NCBI GenBank assembly: GCA_022575985.1
Contig: JAKSXM010000007.1
Location: 58,806,501 to 58,870,500, forward strand
Source: Anagrus nilaparvatae
Taxonomy: Eukaryota; Arthropoda; Insecta; Hymenoptera; Mymaridae
Length of the DNA stretch: 64,000 bases
Direction of reading: 5' to 3'
Positions 34,085 through 46,467 of the stretch are shown here, in pieces (position 1 is the stretch's first letter; each line of letters begins with the position of its first letter). Below the pieces are notes generated by a model that searched no databases, was not told the origin of the DNA, and was given only the letters and a program-made list of their open reading frames with translations. A program made the translations under genes and the position numbers.

Positions 34085-36121
34085 AAAAATTTACTCATGA
34101 ATTATATTCGTATATTAAGCCGTGCTATTTTTAATTATATCAAGATATCATTTGGTATATATAAGTGATTACAAAAAAATGATTTTGCTGCACAGAGAGG
34201 GGTTGATCTGTCTTTTAATTTAGAAATTTAATGCACGAAGTGAGTATAACAAAGGATTTTATTAATTATATTAATTTATAAAACTCACGCACAACCTAAA
34301 ATGATCTTTCATTTTCAATTCTTCAACTTATCACCAACGGCAGAACCAGGGGGGTACGACAGGAACGTTTAGCCCCCAACAATGTATTTGTTTTTAACAA
34401 AATTTTGAATAATTTTTAAAAGTTTTATAAAACTCTCAAATTTTTACTAAAAATATGTATTCAAAAATCTTTTTCGCATCCAAAAAATTAGAAAAATATT
34501 TCTGTGCAAATTAAAAATTTTCACTGACCTAACAGTCATAAAAATTATTCTTTATTGAATATTTATTCCAAAAAAAAAGTTTATCGATAAAAAACATACG
34601 ATAAGAAACACATATAAGTACTTCGTACATTACACGAAGACCAACACAGCATCAAATCTTAAAAAAAAAGAAGAAAATTACCTAAAATTACAGAGTATTA
34701 AAAAAGCAATATACCTACAGTACATAGTGTGTATTTAAAGTATATTACTAACAAACAAAACTCTGTTGTTATTTTAAAAAAATTGGTTACTAGTAAATAA
34801 TAGTTATTAAATTTCTATATATAAATGCCGTTTAAAATAATGTGGCTAAATAACTATATATTACTACTGTAGTAAAAAATTATATTATTATTTTCTTATT
34901 TTTATAATATTGACTTAAAGAACCCCATATTTACTATAAACTACTATCTGCACCACTTATAATAAATTAAATCATGTTCATTCACTTTCTTATTCATATT
35001 ATATGCAAAAATAATACCATAAATTATAGCGTACTTTTTTTTCATCCTTTAAGCAAAATAAATTTAAATTCATTTGTATTTTTCAAGACCAAAAAAATTA
35101 TAACTTTATATATCTTAAAAAAAGCTTGTGGTACTAATATAACAAAATTATTTTTTTTGTGCATTGGAATGTCGTGTGGTTTTTGCCCTGATTTCATTCC
35201 AAACCTCACACTTTTTTAAGTTCTTTTTCATATATTCATTTTCATCTTCCGGTCGGCTCTTCTTTTATACATACAATCGAGATCACTCTTTCATTCTTAT
35301 TTTTTTTTTTCGTTTGCAAGTCCATCAGCTTTTTCTTTTATCATCCTCACGTCATTCGTTTTAATCCCCCTCCAGCAGCTTCATCAACTCTCACAATAAT
35401 TTTTTTTATAAGTATTAATGCTATGTTCATCCACCATTTTTTTCATTTTTCAAATTTTTTTTTTTATTATTTTGCAAGATAATATTTTTGTGCGAGCTCC
35501 CGTATTCTCGCAGCTGGATTGAATGAATGAATCTTTATTTATGCAATGGTGAGAGAATACATGTATACCACTCAACTTTTTATAAGAATCATTAATTAAA
35601 CTTTCTATGCTACCGCGTCTGCTAGTTCCTGCAGCGTAACAATTTTCGTTTTAATTTTTTTTTTTTATTGCAATTTTATATAATATAAGCGTCTTCAACT
35701 GTAATTTGGAATATCTTTCTTTTTTACAATTTCATTATTTGCCATTTCCGTAAATTACATTTTTTTTAATGTTAAAGTCTTTTTCATTATTGTGTAGTTT
35801 AATTATGTTTTTGAAGATGTATAATGTGAGGAATAATTATCAAAAACCATGTATGTTAAAAACTTATCATTTACATCCTCTAGTTTGACAAAAAAAATAT
35901 TTTTTTTTGTTAAATTGTTTTTGTTTAGAAAATTATTTTTTTTTAGAAAATAAGCAAACCGAGGGACTGAAGCAGTAGGGAGATTCAAATCTTACGAGTG
36001 GTGCAAAAATTTAATACTGATTTCGATTATTTTATTATCAAAATTACTCCAGTCTAATCTCGGAGGAGAGGGATGTTTAATTACTGGAAGTCATGAGCTT
36101 TGGTCAACTATAGGTTTATTG
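34085..36121. other. AT-rich intergenic stretch with a possible transposon end
   Basis: At 34334-34375 (cggcagaaccaggggggtac) a block resembles the end of non-autonomous hAT elements, without a visible partner. The stretch 34970-35660 is T-rich with scattered GC-richer words; its open frames are hydrophobic by composition and not convincing. Confidence 0.35.
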
Positions 36122-36640
36122 GGTCGGTGATCACAAATTTCCGAGAGATATTAGAGAAACAACCTTAAATTTTTAAAAACTACCCCTAAAAAGGGGTATT
36201 TTTGATACATTCGCAAATTGAGTGTATAGATTTGCTCAATATGGGCTTCATAACGAATTTCAGGAATTTTTTTATGAAAAATTAATATTTCAGTCTTGAG
36301 TTTGCAAAAACTACTACTGCGCTTCTTCGATTTGGTACATATGGGTTTTTCAGGTCGCTAATCACGAATTTCAGGGTTCTCTTTACAAAAAATTGACATT
36401 TCACCCTTAAATTTTCAAAAGCGCAAAAATCATAAAAAATAACCCTTCTAGGGTAAAATATTAATATTATAAAAAAAAAGTAACCGAAATTCATCAGCAG
36501 CGACCCAAAAAACCTATATGGACCAAATCTAAACACTCAAATTGCGAATACATCAAAAATACCCATTTTTACGGGTAGTTTTTGCAAATTTAAGCGTGTT
36601 GCTCCCAATATCTTCTGGAAAAGATCCCAAAATTCGCGAC
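36122..36640. repeat. imperfect inverted repeat flanking the 1 kb hairpin
   Basis: Left-arm blocks aaaaactacccctaaaaagg and ggtatttttgatacattcgc (36176-36217) pair with their complements at about 36537-36590. Outer blocks (gggtcggtgatcacaaattt versus its relative near 36480-36510) and a central third copy of the motif are also visible. The cagcgacccaaaaaacc word at 36497 also occurs at 5198. Probably a decayed mobile element. Confidence 0.55.
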
Positions 36641-37635
36641 ATGACCCGTTTTTTCAGATAGTTTGAACCTTCAGAAAACCGAAAAAAATCGTGAACAAGA
36701 AATCGGCGATAGGTGCCAAAAAGATTTTTTCACTTTTATGTCAAAAAACGTGTTTTTCGTATCTGAGCTACCCTAAATTTTTAAAATAACTTTTTAGGTA
36801 AAAAAACTTTTGTAAAATAGATAAGAAAATCTGATTGCCAGGGAAAAACCACTCCAGAAGAAAAAAAAACTTATCTTTTTCGGATGAAATTTAGCCAAGT
36901 TATCGTCAATTTAAGATTTTGCTCAAATTCGTCTTAAAAAAGATTGAAATTTTATTGAAAAAAGCCTGTTTCTGAACCTTAAACATGCATTACTCGCTTG
37001 ATTTTCATCGTAAAATAATAATTTTTTTTTTAAAATCGATTAATTTTTTCCTGGCAATTCATTTCTTTAAGAAAAAAATTATTTTTATTGACAAAATTTT
37101 AATTTTTAGATCAAAAACTGTGTTAAGTAAATCTTGCTACTTACAGTTTTCAAAGGCTTTTGACCTAAAAATTGAAATTTGGTCAATAAAAATGATTTTT
37201 TTTCTTAAAGAATTGAATTGCCAGGGAAAAATTAATCGATTTAAAAAAAAAAAATTATTATTTTACGATGAAAATCAAGCGAATAATGCATGTTTAAGGT
37301 TCAGAAACAGGCTTTTTTCAATAAAATTTCAATCTTTTTTAAGACGAATTTGAGCAAAATCTTAAAGTGACGATAACTTGGCTAAATTTCATCGTAAAAA
37401 GATAAGTTTTTTTTTCTTCTGGAGTGGTTTTTCCCTGGCAATCAGATTTTCTTATCTATTTTTAAAAAGTTTTTTTACCTAAAAAGTTATTTTGAAAATT
37501 TAGGGTAGCTCAGATACGAAAAACACGGTTTTTGACATAAAAGTGAAAAAATCTTTTTGGCACCTATCGCCGATTTATTGTTCACGATTTTTTTCGGTTT
37601 TCTGAAGGTTCAAACTATCTGAAAACACGGGTCAT
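36641..37635. repeat. 995-base near-perfect hairpin
   Basis: The two halves are reverse complements almost end to end: atgacccgttttttcagata at the left and tatctgaaaacacgggtcat at the right. The pairing continues through taggtgccaaaaagattttt and attgccagggaaaaaccact to a loop of about 50 bases near 37107-37157. A few substitutions and small indels separate the arms. A plus-strand open frame at 36985-37353 spans the loop and is explained by the palindrome. It could be a foldback element; a transcript would form a long double-stranded RNA. Confidence 0.85.
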
Positions 37636-38042
37636 ATCGATGTGCCCTCAAAAAAAAAATTTACGATTCCAGGCTCGAATTAAGTATCAATTTTAAAATA
37701 ATTGCTCATATAGTATTATTTACAAGTTTAAATGGTTTTAAAAAATAAAATTAATTTTATGATTAAAATTTACAATAGCTTAATATTTATCGATTTCTTC
37801 AATTCAATTTAAATGTGCAAATGATTTTTTAATAACATATATTTTAATATACTGAAAAGGCAACTCATAACGATATATTAATTCTTATTTTATTTTTCTC
37901 GCAAATGAAATAACTTTATTAGGATATATAAATAAGAGTATTAAACGTAAACTCGTAAATTTCATCGCTTATATCTGCATATTGTATTAAATTATATATT
38001 ATAATGATTGCTAATTAACTTTATTGTTTAAATAGCTGATAG

Positions 38043-40995
38043 TAGTCCTGTCGCCCACCATGCTATTTAATGCCATAAAAGTTCCATGGAAAAAAATGGT
38101 TGGTATTTATGTTTTTTGACCCGCTAAACACAAATCCGAGGTCCGTTTTGCAAAATTCGTGGTCAATTTTTTGTTATTAACAATTTATTGCAAAATTTGA
38201 CAACAATCTAAATGTTAAATATGCTGTAGCTAAAACAATTCAAAATTTTGATAAGCCCTTGATTTTATTATACATATTTTGACTCACTTAATCCAAATTT
38301 CTAATTTATAAGCTCGTATGATTAATTGTTTAAACAATATTTAATTGTTAATAAATTGTTTAAACGATATTTTTTTGAAAATTACGTGTGACACCTTTTT
38401 ATATGTATTTTTTAACCTTCTGATCACGATTTTCAAGTTATTTTTTTCATAAACCTTACTTATAGTAATTGTTTAAACAATTTTAATTTGTTTATAACCC
38501 AGAATAAGTATGTTGTTAGGTAAAATTCCAATTCTTGAAATATATTGGTATTTAGGTTCATCCAAATGCTTTTTTTACTTTAGTAAAATTTATGTTTATA
38601 CAAAAAAATGTAATAATACATTAAATAAATTATCTTCCATACTACTAACCCGAGAGTTAATTTTATTTATGATATGATTTTAAAGTTTAAATTGTTTAAG
38701 CAAATAATAGGGTTGGTTTTTTGAAAAAAAGAACCTGAAAATCGTGATCAGAGGGTCAAAAAATACATAAACAAAAGTGATTTTCAAAAAAAAATATGTT
38801 TAAACAATTTATTAATAATTAAATATTGAGTAAAAAATTAAACCTATGACCTTGGGAATTTAAAATTCAATTTCAGCAAGTTAAAATTAAAAAAAATTAT
38901 CGATCACTTTTTGAAATCACGAAATCTGTAAGCCACGAAATTCATGTTTTTGTCAAATTTTACCCAGCAACACACTTATTCTGGATTATAAACAAATTAA
39001 AATTGTTTAAACAATTACTATAAGTAAGGTTTATGAAAAAAATAATTTGAAAATCGTGATCAGAGGGTTAAAAAATGACTCGGACTAAAAGTACTCAAGA
39101 TTTTAATTCAACATAAAAATATATATAAATAAAAGTGAAGTTGGTTTTCTTGCTTCAATAATAATTTTAAAAAAAATTAACCTGTTTTTTATGTAAAATA
39201 ATTTAGTTATAAATGAGGTATTGTAAACTTTTCAACAAAAATCAAAACAGCGCCAAAAATACACTAAATTTTAAACTAAAACTTTTTTATTGCTGATTTT
39301 TTATGAAAAACTTTTATAGAAAAATGTGAACATTTTTAAAAAGTATTTATATTATTAAAAATTAAAAGATATTAATATTGGTCAATATGGAACACAAAAA
39401 TAACAATATAATTATTGCTTTATATAATATATTTATATTATTATTTATATTATTATATATATTTATATTTATATTTATATTATTATGAAATTTTGAAAAA
39501 TATTTTTAGTATTTGGCCTGGAAAAGGTTTAAAAAACTAAATAGAAACCTGAATTATAGGTTTAACGCAATGGTGGATTGCTTGGTTTTTTGGACAGTTT
39601 ATTAATGTCAGTTTCTAATGTATTTTCATATATTTTAATCATACAGAATATCAACTGAAAATAGTCTAATTTTTATTTATTGATTTTTAATAAAAAGAAA
39701 AATTATTAAAAATATTTTAAATTAAATGAAAAGTGTCAACTTTAATAGCCTGTAATTATAGCTCGAAAATTTCATATAGTATAAATTAAAAATTAAATAT
39801 TCTAATAATTATTATTATAGAGTTTAGAAAAATTAATCAACCTTAAAAATTGTGTCTACAAAAAGTTCTACTCTAAATTATTTAAATATTGATGCATATA
39901 TTTTAGCGAATTTTTCTTTTTATTTATTTAAAAATAATTTCGATGCATGTATCCAACCTCTTTTTTAGCTCAAAAGGATAAATTTGACTTATTTTATACC
40001 TATCTAAATACACTTATTTAAATACCAGAAGTAAACTATAAAAACTAAAGGACATTAAAATATTGAGGTCTCTACTAAAGTAGATAAAGTGCAGAAAAAA
40101 AAGAAAAAAAAAGTTGTGCAAAATGATATATTTAGGCAAGTAAACACAAAGTATTGGAAATTTGATAGATTATTAGAAACACAAAGCTGTCTAATATTTA
40201 AATTTATAAATTATTTATTTTATGATTCCCTTGAAAAATCAGAGACAGAAAAGATTTAGAATTTGCTAAATAAACAAATAATCAATTTAATTAAAATAAT
40301 GATTCAAATAATGTAATATTAATCTAATACTAAGATTAATCTAATTAAAAAGAGTAATTTTGATTATACCAATTAACCACTTTTTATATTTATTATAAAC
40401 TAGAAATAAAACTGAAGTTGGTCATATTTATGAAATTAGTTACAAAAATTAAATTGAGTACTTTTAGCCGAAGCGTTAAAAAATACATATAAAAAGGTAT
40501 CACACGTAATTTTCAAAAAAATATTGTTTAAACAATTAATCATACGAGCTTATAAATTAGAAATTTGGATTAATTAATTAACAGACCGGCCACACTATAG
40601 GAAAAATTTTAATTTAAAAAAAAATTTAAGAAGTTAGTGGAGGGGGAAACTGTTATTTCATCGATAATAAAATAAAATTTAGCTTAATAAATAAAAATTT
40701 TTTCATAAATCACTTAATTAACTAACAATTAAGTGTATAATTAATAATTTATTAATTTTAATTAATTATTATCACGTAAATAATTAAATTTTAAAAAGCG
40801 CGGTTTGCCCACAGGAAATTTAACATTTAGATTGTTGTCAAATTTTGCAATAAATTGTTAATAACAAAAAATTGACCACGAATTTTGCAAAACGGACCTC
40901 GGATTCGTGTTTAGCGTGTCAAAAAACATAAATACCAACCATTTTTTTCCATGGAACTTTTATGGCATTAAATAGCATGGTGGGCGACAGGACTA
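38043..40995. mobile_element. 2.95 kb element with long inverted repeats and TA target site
   Basis: The ends gtcctgtcgcccaccatgct and agcatggtgggcgacaggac are inverted and flanked by TA (38043-38044, 40994-40995). The arms match for about 175 bases, then again after unequal insertions (38285-38420 with about 40472-40575). The core holds further inverted copies of ttgtttaaacaa- and aaatcgtgatcagagggt-containing blocks (38400-38520, 38740-38800, 38980-39080) and an AT-only simple repeat at 39418-39485. No transposase frame survives. The TA target suggests a Tc1/mariner-related, non-autonomous element. Confidence 0.75.
39418..39485. repeat. (tttata)n-type simple repeat
   Basis: Repeats of atttatatt and shorter variants inside the 2.95 kb element. 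Confidence 0.8.
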
Positions 40996-43370
40996 TAGTG
41001 TTCGGTTTGAGAAATGGACATAAACCTTTTTTTTTATAATGTAATTATTATGGTACTAATATATGGTTAAATTACACCTATTTTGAAAAATCCATAAAAG
41101 TTATTTTGTTGTTCGGTTAGAATTTCTTAAAATGATGCTTAGTCGAAATAAAAATAGCCAATTTTTTTAAAGATTTAATCTCTAAAATCTATCATGTTTT
41201 TAAGCAAACATTTAAAAATATTCTACACAGTAAATAATAAAATGAGCTTTTATTTTTCGGTTTTTTTCTCATTAAATGATAATTTACTGAATTGGTATTT
41301 TTATAAACTGTTAAAATTAGTAAAATACAATAATTTTAAAAATTAGTTCAAATGTAACGTTTTTTAAGATGAACTTGCAGCCTTTAAAATATTTACACTC
41401 GATTTTTTTTATCAAAAACCAATATATTTACAGTTAACTATATATTAAAATATTTCTATATAAATTATTTGTGTACACGTATAAGATGTAAATAAACAAG
41501 AAAAAGGATGACATGACGTTCAATTTAATAATAATAATGATGATAATGATAATTACAGAGTATACGATGATGATCATGATTATGATGATGATGCAAAAGT
41601 AAACTTATAAATAATATATATGAATGTATAAGTGAATATATATATATATATATACAAAGTTTAAGATTTATATAACACAAAATCCAGTAGCTAATTTATA
41701 TCAGACACGGATTGATCGCCTACCTTGATCAAAAAGAGCCTACTACTTTTATATATTTTTTATTTTTATGATTATACATGCATTCTTACACATCAAAAAA
41801 GAAACAAAATGATTTTTGTAAAAAAAAAAAAAAATAATCTACAGGAGATGAAGAATTCATTAATAAAAAAATTCTTATCTTTTTTTTTTGGTTGAAGTTT
41901 GCGCGAATCGTTTCGTAAAAAAATATTTTACCTACATTTATTTGATTACAATAAAAAATGTAATGATTATCTATGTTAAATACAAATAATAAATTTTTTT
42001 TACATATATTTTAACGAGCAACAAATTTAAAAAAAACCTTTTTTTATTTATCATAATTTATTTCTTTAATATATATCGGCTAAAAAATGCCACCTAGAAT
42101 TTTATTATGCCGGCTTTTTCTTTGACTTTATTGTTAGATTTCTTTTAACTTTTATATTCAACTATTTTTTTTTAACTTTTCCTGCCTCTTTTTTTTTCTG
42201 TAAGTCATAAATATTAAAAAAAAAAAATCGTATGAGCATTCTTTTTGCGGTAATATTCACTTGTATAGAAATTATTAAAATGACAAATATTATAGCTTTC
42301 TAATTCAATTCAATTCACCTGAACTTCCCACGCGTTGTATATTTTTCAAGAGTTATGCAATATTATTTAGGTATGTACAAGCACTAACCTCCGAAAAAAG
42401 TCAAAAAAAAAAATATATAAAAAACGCATTTTAAAATATATTATTACATTGTTAATACTTGAAGAGAAATTTTTTTATTATAGGTACAATAGAATAAATG
42501 ATCAAAAAAGAAAATACCATAGCGCAAGGTGCCACCCAAATACCGACTTTGAACTTTTGCGTCTTCCTTTTTTTATTATTTCTTTCTTCCTCATTTCTTT
42601 TTTTTTTTGCCACTAATTTTAAAAAGTATTATTCAAATTTTTATATTTATACTATGAAGTTTAATTTATGTTCAGAAAATTTATTTTTGATTTGGCGGGT
42701 TTGAGTTGTTTGTACGTAACCCATTAATAGGTTGGTGATAAAATAATAAATACCAAAATATATCATAACCATTAACAAAAAATTCATCAGTCGTCTTACA
42801 TTGCATATAAATTTCGATCAGTATAGGTAGCATTATTTTTTTCTTGTCCGTGGCAAAAAAGCACGTATTTCCCGGGCACTGCAAAAACATGTTTTTTCGT
42901 CGCAACAGAAGAAACCTCGTATGAGACCCTTGGCCACATAAAAATAATGAAGAAAAATGACGTAAATATGTAATATATATTCAAGGTTTATGGCATCAGA
43001 AGCCAAAAATTATCTGATTTCGGGCCGCTGATAATAAATAAATTTCGCCTCTGAAAATTAAAAATGCATTTTATGAAAATAATTAATTAGGATTCTCTAT
43101 TAAAAAATTCTATAGATAATTAAAGATAGAAAAATTAAAAATGAAGAATTATCTTATTTTTTTTATACAGCTTAGAAAATTTACTATAAGGCACTGAAAA
43201 AGGTATGTTTGTGTCAAGAAAATTTTTTTTTTAATCATTGCAATTGACTTCAATTGTAAAGGAAACCATAATTTTTACTCATTTTTGAGAAGTGCGCAGT
43301 GGCAAGATAAGAATGAAAAATTAAAAAGAAAATGAAATAATAGTACACTGAAAATGGAAAATTTTTCAGT
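40996..43370. other. AT-rich intergenic stretch with simple repeats
   Basis: Contains an (ata/atg)n run at 41526-41594 and an (at)n run at 41636-41654. The open frames at 42498-42984 are T/A-rich compositional products with no family features. No gene supported. Confidence 0.4.
41526..41594. repeat. imperfect (atg/ata)n microsatellite
   Basis: Runs of ataataatga and gatgatgatg interrupted by a short unique piece. Confidence 0.85.
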
Positions 43371-43805
43371 GTGTACTGCACTGTAAAAAGTAACTTTCTT
43401 ATATTAACAAAAAAATTAGAACATTTTCGAAAAATTAGTAAATTTTCGAAAAAATTTGTAAATATTCGAAAAAAATCGTAAATTTACTAAATTTAGTATA
43501 TTAACAAAAAATTCGAGTATTCTCGATTTTTTTTTTGTGAAATCGCAAGAAAAATTGATAATTTACAATTTTTTTTCGAAAATTTACAAAAAATAGTTGT
43601 GAATTTACAACTTTTTTCGTAAAATCACAAAAAAAAATCGAGAATTCTCGAATTTTTCGATAATATACTAAATTTAGTAAATTTACAATTTTTATCGAAT
43701 ATTAACAAAATTTTTTGAAAATTCACTAATTTTTCGAAAAAATTCTATTTTTTTTTGTAAAAGGAAGTTATGAAGAAAGTTACTTTTTATAGTGTGGTAC
43801 TACAC
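43371..43805. mobile_element. 435-base MITE-like palindrome
   Basis: The ends gtgtactgcactgtaaaaag and the near-complement ctttttatagtgtggtacta, then agtaactttctt and aagaaagttact, pair. The interior is a chain of palindromic tcgaaaa/ttttcga and aattctcga motifs, so nearly the whole element can fold. Non-coding. Confidence 0.7.
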
Positions 43806-45382
43806 GCTACGGCCCATAGCCAAAAAAATAATTAACGCTACAAATCGCTCATAAATTTCCCTCGGAGGAAAGGCGACAGATAATATTGCAACTTGACATA
43901 ATTCATCAAATTTTTAAAAATCTGAGAATCTGATTCTATTTTTTTTAAATTAATTCAATTTTAAAAATATTTAAATACTTCAATTCGAAAAATATTTCAA
44001 TTCGAAATTTTTTGTATGCTTTTTAGACAGAATAATAAAATCTTTAAATATTAGCCAAATTGTAAAAATATAAAACTTGGATAATACTTTATATTAATTC
44101 TTTAACTTATATCATGATAATACTGTATAATTTGGCTCTATTCCTTTTTTGAATATTAGACCCAATAACTTTTTTAGATAATTTAATCGAATTTTATTTA
44201 ACCTGCTCATCATCAAAAGGGACATTTTCTCGTATTTTCGCGAAAAATTTTTTTTATATATACCAGTTTTATACGAGTTAAAAAATTTGCAATTTAATTT
44301 CTTTTAGATGTTAAATAAAATCGAATCTTTTGGTAAAATAGGTCAAATGTCGCTCGAATTTTTAAGTTATGATTTTTCATATTAAAGCTATAGGAAAAAC
44401 CTATCTCCAAAAAAAAAGAATTTCAGAAAATGTTGACTACATTTTCGGGTTATTTGGGAAATTTTTATTCAGTGACATGAAAGGGGATTCCAAAAATTTG
44501 TTACTGATGTTTACGGTTACTATCAGCAGGCCGTCTTGAAATTTGTTGTCAAAATGGCGAATGTTTGAAAAAGCTAAAAATCAGCTATATATCATGAAAA
44601 ATGAATTTTTCAGCCTATTACACTGAAAAAAAAAAATCCGGTTGCTGCTACCGGAATTCCGATTGTGGTAGTCGGTATTTTTTAACTTTTAAATGGTTTC
44701 AAATGAGATGAAACCTAAAGAAAAGTAAAAAAAAAATTATTTTTTTTATTACAAAATTTTTTTTAAGTCCCACCATGCCGTAGTGCTCGCACTTTAAATT
44801 GGTACAACTGATTTTTTTTCAATGTTCTTTACGTTTCAAAACATTTACGATATGTTTAAGACAAAAAAATAAAAAATCCAGCTATAGCGCAACCGGAATT
44901 CTTTTCTTAGTATGAATGCACTAAAAGCGCAAATCTACCCAATGGCGATCCAAATTATGTATTTTGAAAATTTTTACGAAATTTTTCATTTCTTGATCAT
45001 ATTTTTTAGTAATCTATTAAAAAACCAGAACGAAAAATATTTTCTGGACATGGCCTATAATAAAATTTCCCACTAAATTCGAATTTCGTCATTTATTACA
45101 AGTTTGCCTCTGGATGACTGTATATTCACTATTTTTTCCCCAAATCGCAAACAAATTCCATATCCCTTAGAAAAACTCTTGGTCAAAAAGATTTTTTTAG
45201 ATACATATATGTTAGAAAAAATCTCATAAAAATACTTAAAAACATAAAATTTTCAGCCAAATCACGTGACAAAATGAAAACCGACCGGAAATTCGGATTC
45301 TGTAGGAAAATTTATAACAGATTACCAATTAAAGTGTCTTTTGAAAGGGTTAATGTTAAAAAGCAAAAATTTTTATTTTTTT
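43806..45382. other. intergenic stretch, no gene seen
   Basis: AT-rich with A/T runs. Around 44630-44905 a block with tccggttgctgctaccggaa and a later inverted relative (gcgcaaccggaattc) may be a small degraded inverted-repeat element. Confidence 0.35.
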
Positions 45383-45486
45383 CAGGTGAATACAAGTTCA
45401 GTTTAAGATCTTAAAGTCGACTGCTCTGCTACTGCCCCAACCTAGGCTTCGCTAGGAAGCCTCTTGGAACACCCCAAATCGGTGTA
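45383..45486 (-). repeat. tRNA-like fragment, possible SINE remnant
   Basis: On the minus strand the word TAGCAGAGCAG (45431-45421) fits the RNA polymerase III A-box pattern and is followed by a tRNA-Leu-like gactttaagatc and, further down, an A-rich tail. No B box (GGTTCGAnnCC) is visible and a cloverleaf cannot be closed, so it is not a working tRNA gene. Confidence 0.25.
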
Positions 45487-46156
45487 TGACTTTAGGTATA
45501 TGACAATGAAAATAAAAAGTTCTAATTAAACATCTTTTTAGTATTTAATTAATATTGTACTAATATTTCAGCTTTTAGAAACGAAAATATTTTTGGTATG
45601 CATCAAAAATTTTTCTCATTCAATTTGTTTAAAATTTTAAAATCTCAAACGCAATAAAATTTATTGATTCACATAAATTAAAAATTTCAAAAAAAAATCT
45701 TCATGTAAAATATACAAAAAAAATCATGTCGGTATTTCTTTTTTTCATTTTTGAAAAAGCCTATAAAAAACCAATATTTCTAAAATACATTATTTATATG
45801 ATTTTTATTATACTTTAGGTAGGTATAAGGAACCTACAACCAATATAATAAAAAAAAACTCTGTGCGGTCTAATATATCCTAAGTATTATATGAGAATAT
45901 GTTTTTAAATGAATATAATAGAAATCTATAATTAATCGAAGGTGTCGATTGCTTTAGGCAACAACAAACTTTTTGAATACAAAAAAGAACCAAAAAAAAA
46001 ACATAATTTTTTTTTTTTAGATCTTCAGATCCACATGGTGTTTTTTTCGGCACCTTATGTTATGTTATATATATTTTAAGAGATTGATTAGTCACTCTCT
46101 AGACTTTTAGAGAAAATATATATTATGGCGAATCATCATTAACTTTTTTTATAATT

Positions 46157-46183
46157 ATCATCATCATCATCATCATCATCATT
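46157..46183. repeat. (tca)n microsatellite
   Basis: Nine consecutive tca units. Confidence 0.9.
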
Positions 46184-46293
46184 AAAATTAGTCTGAGTGT
46201 TATTTGATACAGAGAGAATAAAAAAATATTCCAAATTTTTTGTAAAAATCATTTTTTCAGGTGGTGAAAAACTAAATAACTCTTTTTTTTAGG

Positions 46294-46467
46294 TGAAAAG
46301 AAGCTGCGGTTTATTACCTGTGTAAGGAGTCAAATAATATAAAGCCTCAAGAATGAAAAAAAATTGAGAGCGAGAAAGAGAGAAAGAAAAGAGGTATTAA
46401 AAAATAAAAAAAAAAATAAATAAAGAATACGGATGGGGAGTCTCGTTTGAGGTAGCCGCCAGGACTG
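46294..46467 (+). other. candidate untranslated exon
   Basis: The acceptor ctctttttttttag|GTGAAAAG and the donor CAGGACT|gtaagtat bracket a purine-rich stretch ending in a GC-richer piece (ggggagtctcgtttgaggta). All frames are closed. It could be a leader exon of an unseen gene or chance. Confidence 0.2.

Noticed and set aside
34974..35364. Two overlapping hydrophobic open frames
   Set aside because: T-rich DNA gives F/I/L/S-rich products; no start context, splice partners or family motif.
36985..37353. 122-codon plus-strand open frame
   Set aside because: It lies across the loop of the 995-base hairpin. Its two halves encode the same DNA in opposite direction and the residues are compositional (K, F, I).
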